A stretch of 62,554 nt of DNA from an uncultured Odoribacter sp. (GTDB taxonomy: Bacteria > Bacteroidota > Bacteroidia > Bacteroidales > Marinifilaceae). The stretch is from positions 1 through 62,554 of the forward strand of contig CAJUQA010000009.1 in assembly GCA_910588375.1 (NCBI GenBank), in the 5' to 3' direction. This document shows, one piece after another, positions 61,176 to 62,554 of the stretch. The translations under genes were made by a program, and so were the position numbers. Position 1 is the stretch's first letter. Every line of letters starts with the position of its first letter. A model generated the notes under the pieces. It was given only the letters and a program-made list of their open reading frames with translations, was not told where the DNA came from and searched no databases.

Positions 61176-62426
61176 TCATTGCAAACTCTTCTCCAGAGCG
61201 TAATACGGGACAAAATGCACCACCGTCTCTCCCAACATCAACTCCCCGCTGTAAGACAAGTTCACGACGAAAGCCTTGCGGGGCTTGTACTTCTCCACGA
61301 AATTCCGGAAGGAGCGCGACAAGGTCGTGGTTTTTAAATCGGTATATTTCACCTCAATAGGGATAACTTCCTGCGTCCGGTCGATGACGAAATCCACTTC
61401 CGCGCCGTCCGTCGTCCGCCAATAATGCAAAGTGGCGGCACTATTGCGCAAGGAAGCATTCAATATCCGGAAAATGAAATTCTGAAAAGCGAAGCCGTCC
61501 TTCACGCCGGAATTGTTTTGAAAACTTCCCAACATATGATTTCGAAAGCCCAAATCCGTGAAGTAATAAACCGGCGCTTTCACTATTTCTTTCATGCGGT
61601 TCCCGCTATACGGTCGGACGGCTTTCAAGACGAACGTGTTCTCCGCATACCATAAATATTTCTGAACCGTCGGTACGGATAATCCCGCATCTGCCGCCAA
61701 GCGCGAAACATTCACCAATCCGCCGGCACCTGCAGCCAAAAGACGCAACATACGGCTGTAATGCTCCGGTTGCTGCATGCCCAAAAGTGCGGAAATGTCC
61801 CGTGTTACATAGGCGGAATAAATTTCATCCATAATCCGCACCTTGTCTTCAATAGTCGAAGCCGTCACGACTGCCGGATAACCTCCATAAGCCAGATATT
61901 CCTGCAAAAGGAAATTCCCCTTCTCTTTTTCCAAAGACAAAAACAACTCCAATCGCCCCGAATATTTATAATCGGTACGGTAATCCAAGAACTCCTCAAA
62001 ACTGACGGTATCCACAGGTACTACCAATTTTCTGCCAGCCAACGATTCCCCGATTTTTTCTTTCAGTTCAATACTCCCCGAACCGCTCAACACAAATTTG
62101 TAAGGCAGTTCCATATCATAAAGCCCCTTGAAAAAAACGCCGGCATCCGACTTACGCTGTATCTCGTCTATGAACACATATCCCTTGTCGCCCAGTTCCA
62201 AACGTATCTTGTTCAATAATGCCTGCTGGCTCTGCAAATAAGCGGCATCCGCCTCTATATCCATATTCAAATAGAGCACAGGCAATTTCTTGTCCGTCAA
62301 TTCCCGTTGCAACTGCTTCATCAAAGTGGTTTTCCCTGCCTGCCGCGGACCAATCAACAAGGTGATTTCTTTCCTTTGCAAGTCTTTACGCAATAATTCC
62401 AATTGTTGCCTCCGAATCGCTTTCAT
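61176..62426 (-). CDS. AAA ATPase with DUF4143 (ATP-binding protein)
   Basis: 416 residues. P-loop LLIGPRQAGKTTLMKQL (about residues 20-36), Walker B YVFIDEIQRK, sensor region VLSGSGSIELK, then a winged-helix-like part (LAADAGLSVPTVQKYLWYAE) and the C-terminal DUF4143 nuclease-like fold (AEVDFVIDRTQEVIPIEVKY, with the D...E.K pattern of PD-(D/E)xK-like domains). Very common in Bacteroidetes, function unclear; possibly defence-like. It sits alone with a repeat-embedded promoter. Confidence 0.88.
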   Translation of the reverse strand: MKAIRRQQLELLRKDLQRKEITLLIGPRQAGKTTLMKQLQRELTDKKLPVLYLNMDIEADAAYLQSQQALLNKIRLELGDKGYVFIDEIQRKSDAGVFFKGLYDMELPYKFVLSGSGSIELKEKIGESLAGRKLVVPVDTVSFEEFLDYRTDYKYSGRLELFLSLEKEKGNFLLQEYLAYGGYPAVVTASTIEDKVRIMDEIYSAYVTRDISALLGMQQPEHYSRMLRLLAAGAGGLVNVSRLAADAGLSVPTVQKYLWYAENTFVLKAVRPYSGNRMKEIVKAPVYYFTDLGFRNHMLGSFQNNSGVKDGFAFQNFIFRILNASLRNSAATLHYWRTTDGAEVDFVIDRTQEVIPIEVKYTDLKTTTLSRSFRNFVEKYKPRKAFVVNLSYSGELMLGETVVHFVPYYALEKSLQ

Positions 62427-62457
62427 GATTTGGGTGTTTTATTCTATACTCCTGCGG

Positions 62458-62488
62458 CAAAGTTATAAAATAATCGGGTTATTTCAAA
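62458..62488 (-). promoter_or_regulatory. Complete promoter of the DUF4143 ATPase, -33 inside a repeat
   Basis: On the minus strand TTTG (62485-62488), 19 bases, TAACTTTG (62458-62465): both elements exact with consensus spacing. The spacer is filled by the palindrome AAATAA-N5-TTATTT of the first repeat unit. Confidence 0.75.
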
Positions 62489-62554
62489 ACACTACTTTAA
62501 AAATAATCGGGTTATTTCAAAACACTACTTTAAAAATAATCGGGTTATTTCAAA
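62467..62554. repeat. 33-bp tandem repeats running off the window
   Basis: Two full units and a partial third, period exactly 33 (TAATCGGG starts at 62471, 62504 and 62537). Each unit contains the inverted repeat AAATAA-TCGGG-TTATTT and a CAAA that reads TTTG on the minus strand. The array continues past the right edge, so its length is unknown. Confidence 0.9.

Noticed and set aside
62467..62554. Possible CRISPR array at the right edge
   Set aside because: The 33-bp units are identical head-to-tail with no unique spacers, and no cas genes are nearby.
1..62554. tRNA or rRNA genes
   Set aside because: No cloverleaf with a TTCGA/TTCAA arm and no rRNA stretch was found by eye in the intergenic regions; a tRNAscan run would settle this.

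Overview
The window is chromosomal DNA of a Bacteroidales bacterium, possibly Odoribacter/Butyricimonas-like; the genus is a guess. Support comes from gene order (sigma-54 activator, lptE, secG, groES, groEL), a DcaP-type porin, a DUF6266 protein, S16 with a long Ala/Glu/Lys tail, and about twenty exact copies of the Bacteroidetes -7 promoter element TAnnTTTG before genes. I see no rRNA, tRNA, CRISPR array or complete insertion sequence.

Layout. 1-1952 is the 3' part of a modular surface-protein gene (SUMF1/C-type-lectin core, Ig-like parts, fibrinogen-like end). 2030-2180 is a fragment of an alpha/beta hydrolase. 2234-7846 is a housekeeping block: sigma-54 activator, lptE, a TPR-like protein, secG, groES-groEL. 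8048-13128 holds two tandem Na/Pi cotransporter paralogs and glycyl-tRNA synthetase. 13129-13599 holds a terminator, a repeat element and a candidate structured RNA that leads into a 1150-residue surface protein (13600-17052), a paralog of the first gene with a different C-terminus. 17053-17623 is a graveyard of a large palindrome, a rhuM remnant and hairpin repeats. Then come a porin, ribF, a Fic protein, the B12-dependent ribonucleotide reductase nrdJ, rimM-rpsP, an Nramp transporter and a fused ADP-forming acyl-CoA synthetase.

29256-36813 is a cobalamin late-step cluster in two divergent arms: cobU-cobT-cobS-cobC on the minus strand; a histidine phosphatase, cobQ, cobD and cbiB on the plus strand, with a flavodoxin at the edge. 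It would supply adenosylcobalamin, the cofactor nrdJ needs. Aspartate kinase, ileS, a zinc-site-less DksA-like protein, lspA, topA and a PpiD-like chaperone follow.

47501-61108 is a surface-polysaccharide region: GT4, GT2, a YfhO membrane protein, then a three-gene operon joining a nucleotidyltransferase-PLP enzyme fusion, an ornithine-cyclodeaminase-family protein and a LicD phosphotransferase. After it lie a convergent IspD/TarI-like cytidylyltransferase, a compositionally odd DUF6266 gene, another GT4, a capsule-type glycosyltransferase and a Wzx-like flippase. The LicD operon looks like a compact pathway that makes a CDP-activated amino-alcohol phosphate and attaches it to glycans. The window ends in a DUF4143 ATPase whose promoter is built into 33-bp tandem repeats.

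Most interesting: the LicD operon with its fused enzyme, the paired modular surface proteins with a divergence hotspot and animal-like C-terminal domains, the structured RNA before the second of them, and the repeat-embedded promoter at the right edge.
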